Positions 14,920 through 16,904 of a stretch of 16,904 bases of DNA are shown one piece after another; positions within the stretch are counted from its first letter, which is position 1; every line of letters starts with the position of its first letter. Both the position numbers and the translations under genes were made by a program. The stretch is from an uncultured Prevotella sp. (GTDB lineage Bacteria; Bacteroidota; Bacteroidia; Bacteroidales; Bacteroidaceae). The notes under the pieces were generated by a model that had not been told where the DNA came from, made no database searches, and saw only the letters and a list, made by a program, of their open reading frames with translations. The stretch covers positions 1-16,904 of the forward strand of contig CAKQDG010000042.1 of the NCBI GenBank assembly GCA_934219025.1. The letters are read 5' to 3'.

Positions 14920-15930
14920 ATGATGGAAAACAAGATATCGGTGGTTGTTGCCACATACAACCAGGAAAAAACCATAGCCCGCGCCCTCGACTCCATATTG
15001 ATGCAAAAATGCCATATGCCAGTAGAAATCGTAGTGGGCGAGGACTGCTCCACAGACTCCACACGTGCCGTTTGCGAGGACTATGCGCACCGCTTTCCAC
15101 ATGTGGTGAGGCTTATGCCGAAGGCTCCAAACAAAGGGCTGATACGCAATTACTACGACTGCATAATGGAGTGTCGCGGCAGATACATAGCCGACTGTGC
15201 CGGCGACGACTTCTGGACCGACTGCGAGAAGCTGGAAAAAGAACTTGCGGTGATGGAGAGTAATCCCTCGGTGGTGCTCGTACATACCAACTGGCGCTCG
15301 TTTGACGAGGACACGGGAGAAACTGCCGACAACACCTACATCCCCTTCCCGAATCCCATAACGAGAGGGAAAGACATAATCGAGGCAGTTATAACACAGC
15401 GCTTTGCCCCCGTGGTGCACACCTGCACGGCGCTCTTCCGTGCCGACGTGATACGGAAGTGTTACGGGCGCGAGCCGGAATTATTCAGCAATCCGGATAA
15501 CGGCTGCGAGGACTTGCAGCTCGTGTGCATGCTTGCAGCAAACGGGGATGTGGCATATCTGCCCGATTTCACGCTCAACTACAGCGTGGGGCATACCTCC
15601 GTGTCGTGTCAGCCCGACGAACGGAGGCAGTTTCGCTTTGTCTGTCGCACGGCACAGCTCTCCATGCGCCTTGCACGGCGCTTTGGCATAGATACACCAA
15701 ACACCCGCAAATTTTTCTGCAACAAGGCTTTCGCCCTGATGATGCACGCCTTCCGCAGCAACGACAAGGCGCTGAGAGATGAGGCTGAGAGAATTGCTGA
15801 AGAGTGGAATGTGGGCATGGACATAAAGATAAATGTTGCAAGGATGATAATGAGCCATGATGTAATTTGGAGACTCATGCTCCGTGTGAGAAACATTTTC
15901 GTTGCAATAAAAAAGCGGCAAAAGGCATAA
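14920..15930 (+). CDS. Family 2 glycosyltransferase
   Basis: 336 residues. The N-terminus ISVVVATYNQEKTIARALDS is the canonical GT2 start. IVVGEDCSTDST (37-48) is the nucleotide-binding loop, and ADCAGDDFWTD (91-101) carries the GDD form of the metal-binding DxD motif. The C-terminal region is helical and basic (IFVAIKKRQKA). It resembles GT2 enzymes of surface polysaccharide clusters; the sugar specificity is unknown. The start at 14920 (ATGATG) is preceded by a good ribosome-binding sequence, GAGAAGGA. The much longer frame from 14782 overlaps the previous gene and is rejected. The last codons and stop overlap a hairpin that serves as terminator for the convergent gene. Confidence 0.88.
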   Translation: MMENKISVVVATYNQEKTIARALDSILMQKCHMPVEIVVGEDCSTDSTRAVCEDYAHRFPHVVRLMPKAPNKGLIRNYYDCIMECRGRYIADCAGDDFWTDCEKLEKELAVMESNPSVVLVHTNWRSFDEDTGETADNTYIPFPNPITRGKDIIEAVITQRFAPVVHTCTALFRADVIRKCYGREPELFSNPDNGCEDLQLVCMLAANGDVAYLPDFTLNYSVGHTSVSCQPDERRQFRFVCRTAQLSMRLARRFGIDTPNTRKFFCNKAFALMMHAFRSNDKALRDEAERIAEEWNVGMDIKINVARMIMSHDVIWRLMLRVRNIFVAIKKRQKA

Positions 15931-15943
15931 AGCCCTTTGCCGC
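15909..15943 (-). terminator. Terminator of the minus-strand surface-protein gene, overlapping the end of the glycosyltransferase gene
   Basis: GCGGCAAAAGGC (15915-15926) and GCCCTTTGCCGC (15932-15943) form a 12-bp stem with one mismatch and a 5-base loop. Read on the minus strand it is followed by six Ts (complement of 15909-15914). On the plus strand there is no T-run, though the hairpin covers the glycosyltransferase stop (15928-15930). Confidence 0.75.
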
Positions 15944-15966
15944 ATCTTCCTGATTGTGGAGCTTTT

Positions 15967-16904
15967 CTACTTTATCACAATCTTCTTACCACCTGTTATG
16001 TATAAGCCCTTATGTAATTTACCGGCATTTTGCAGTATTCCGTTAATGTCGTAAACCTTTTTCTCTTCTGTCTTCTCGGTTATAATGCCATCGACAGAAA
16101 GTTCCGGATTGTTCTCAATCTTGATGTTGTCGATCAACACCGCGTTGCCAGCCTTGGCTATCTGCGAGAGGAAAGCAAGCTGGATGTAAGGAGCTGATTT
16201 AAACTGCTGCAGACTTACCACGGCGTGGCGCCAGCCGGCAACTCCAGTCTCCTTACTGAAGTCGATTGTCATAACAGCCGTTGTGTCAATATAGGCACGG
16301 TTTATTTCTGCAAGCAGAACATCCTCTGAGCCAGGATTGCAATAATAGTCGAAGGTGAGCACCGGACTGTCGCAACCGCCAAGTGCTATCTTTCCTGAAC
16401 AGAACGAGGCGATGGCCTTTGCCTCAGCAGCCTGGAACGATATGCAACCGCCATCGTTGTCGGCAGAAGTCTTGTCGTTCAAGGCAAATCCGTTGACTCC
16501 CGTCCTCTCGCTATACCATATATTGTAGGCAAGTTTGCCGCCGGCGAAAGAATCGGCAAATGGCAAGGTATAGGCATCACCCATGATAATAGAGTTCGAC
16601 GGCATGATGTCGCTCTCTCCATCCTTATTCACTGCCTGTACGCCGAAGAGCTCAAAGCGCTGCTCACCGGTGTTGTCGATATCTGCAAGACTTACGCTGT
16701 TGGTCTTTATATTCTCCTTATACAGGTTGGCATATCCATCGTCATCCACGGTATAGGCAGAAAAAGAAAGTTGCGCCTTGTTGATATATCCGCCGTTCTT
16801 GCCCTTCTCCGGAGCAGTCCACGAGAGTTTCAGAGTTCCGTCCTCGTTTCCGCTTGCCGTGATGTTCTGTGGAGCCGCCGGCGTGTCGTTGCCCACAAAA
16901 GCAG
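15967..16904 (-). CDS. Fibronectin type III / choice-of-anchor surface protein, C-terminal part (5' end beyond the window)
   Basis: About 312 residues are visible. The frame continues to the window edge, reading AFVGNDTPAAPQN, so the GTG at 16896 is an internal valine, not a start. First comes a fibronectin type III domain (TPAAPQNITASG, LKLSWTAPEKG, about 90 residues). Then follows a jelly-roll choice-of-anchor/MAM-like domain (LPFADSFAGGKLAYNIWYSE, PVLTFDYYC, GWRHAVVSLQQF, AVLIDNIKIE). The short C-terminal tail is YDINGILQNAGKLHKGLYIT, ending GGKKIVIK, a pattern common at the ends of exported Prevotella proteins and probably a sorting or anchoring signal. It is likely a secreted or surface-attached protein, possibly a protease or adhesin whose catalytic part lies off the window. 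It converges on the glycosyltransferase pair and has a terminator at 15909-15943. Confidence 0.82.
   Translation of the reverse strand, partial: AFVGNDTPAAPQNITASGNEDGTLKLSWTAPEKGKNGGYINKAQLSFSAYTVDDDGYANLYKENIKTNSVSLADIDNTGEQRFELFGVQAVNKDGESDIMPSNSIIMGDAYTLPFADSFAGGKLAYNIWYSERTGVNGFALNDKTSADNDGGCISFQAAEAKAIASFCSGKIALGGCDSPVLTFDYYCNPGSEDVLLAEINRAYIDTTAVMTIDFSKETGVAGWRHAVVSLQQFKSAPYIQLAFLSQIAKAGNAVLIDNIKIENNPELSVDGIITEKTEEKKVYDINGILQNAGKLHKGLYITGGKKIVIK

Overview
The window looks like a chromosomal segment from a Bacteroidales bacterium, most likely Prevotella or a close relative. The reasons are the gene families (PorZ-like type IX secretion protein, DUF4294 protein, Rpn-family nucleases, a surface protein with the short GxYIxxGKKxVIK tail), the Bacteroidetes-type promoters (TTTG, about 20 bases, TAnnTTTG), and the weak Shine-Dalgarno signals. 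This genus call is inference from content, not a database result.

Layout. 1-172 (-): 5' end of ychF. 173-666: divergent intergenic region with palindromic repeats and a promoter. 667-1629 (+): EamA/DMT permease. 8571 down to 1703 (-): a probable operon leuS - yitT-family - rdgB - porZ-like, with a 9-bp minisatellite between the yitT-family gene and rdgB. 8572-8869: divergent promoter region. 8870-10487 (+): rbfA and a LolC/E-type ABC permease. 10529-12982 (+): two Rpn-family (PD-(D/E)XK) genes in tandem. 13086-13739 (+): DUF4294 exported protein. 13740-14014: palindromic repeat cluster. 14015-15930 (+): two family-2 glycosyltransferases. 15967-16904 (-): 3' part of a fibronectin-III / choice-of-anchor surface protein.

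Most of the window is core: translation (leuS, rbfA, ychF), nucleotide sanitation (rdgB) and envelope or secretion genes (porZ-like, LolC/E-like permease, glycosyltransferases). The accessory part is the 10.5-13.0 kb Rpn locus. There, two genes share an apparently perfect 773-bp block covering the start codon and the whole nuclease domain. They stop matching exactly at the first unit of a 21-bp (7-residue) coiled-coil repeat, then carry different stalks and tails. The 444-bp spacer between them holds a promoter, the stranded 3' end of a surface-protein gene, a minus-strand coding-like relic, and a terminator whose loop supplies the -33 box of the next promoter. This constant-nuclease / variable-tail arrangement is the best candidate for something new here.
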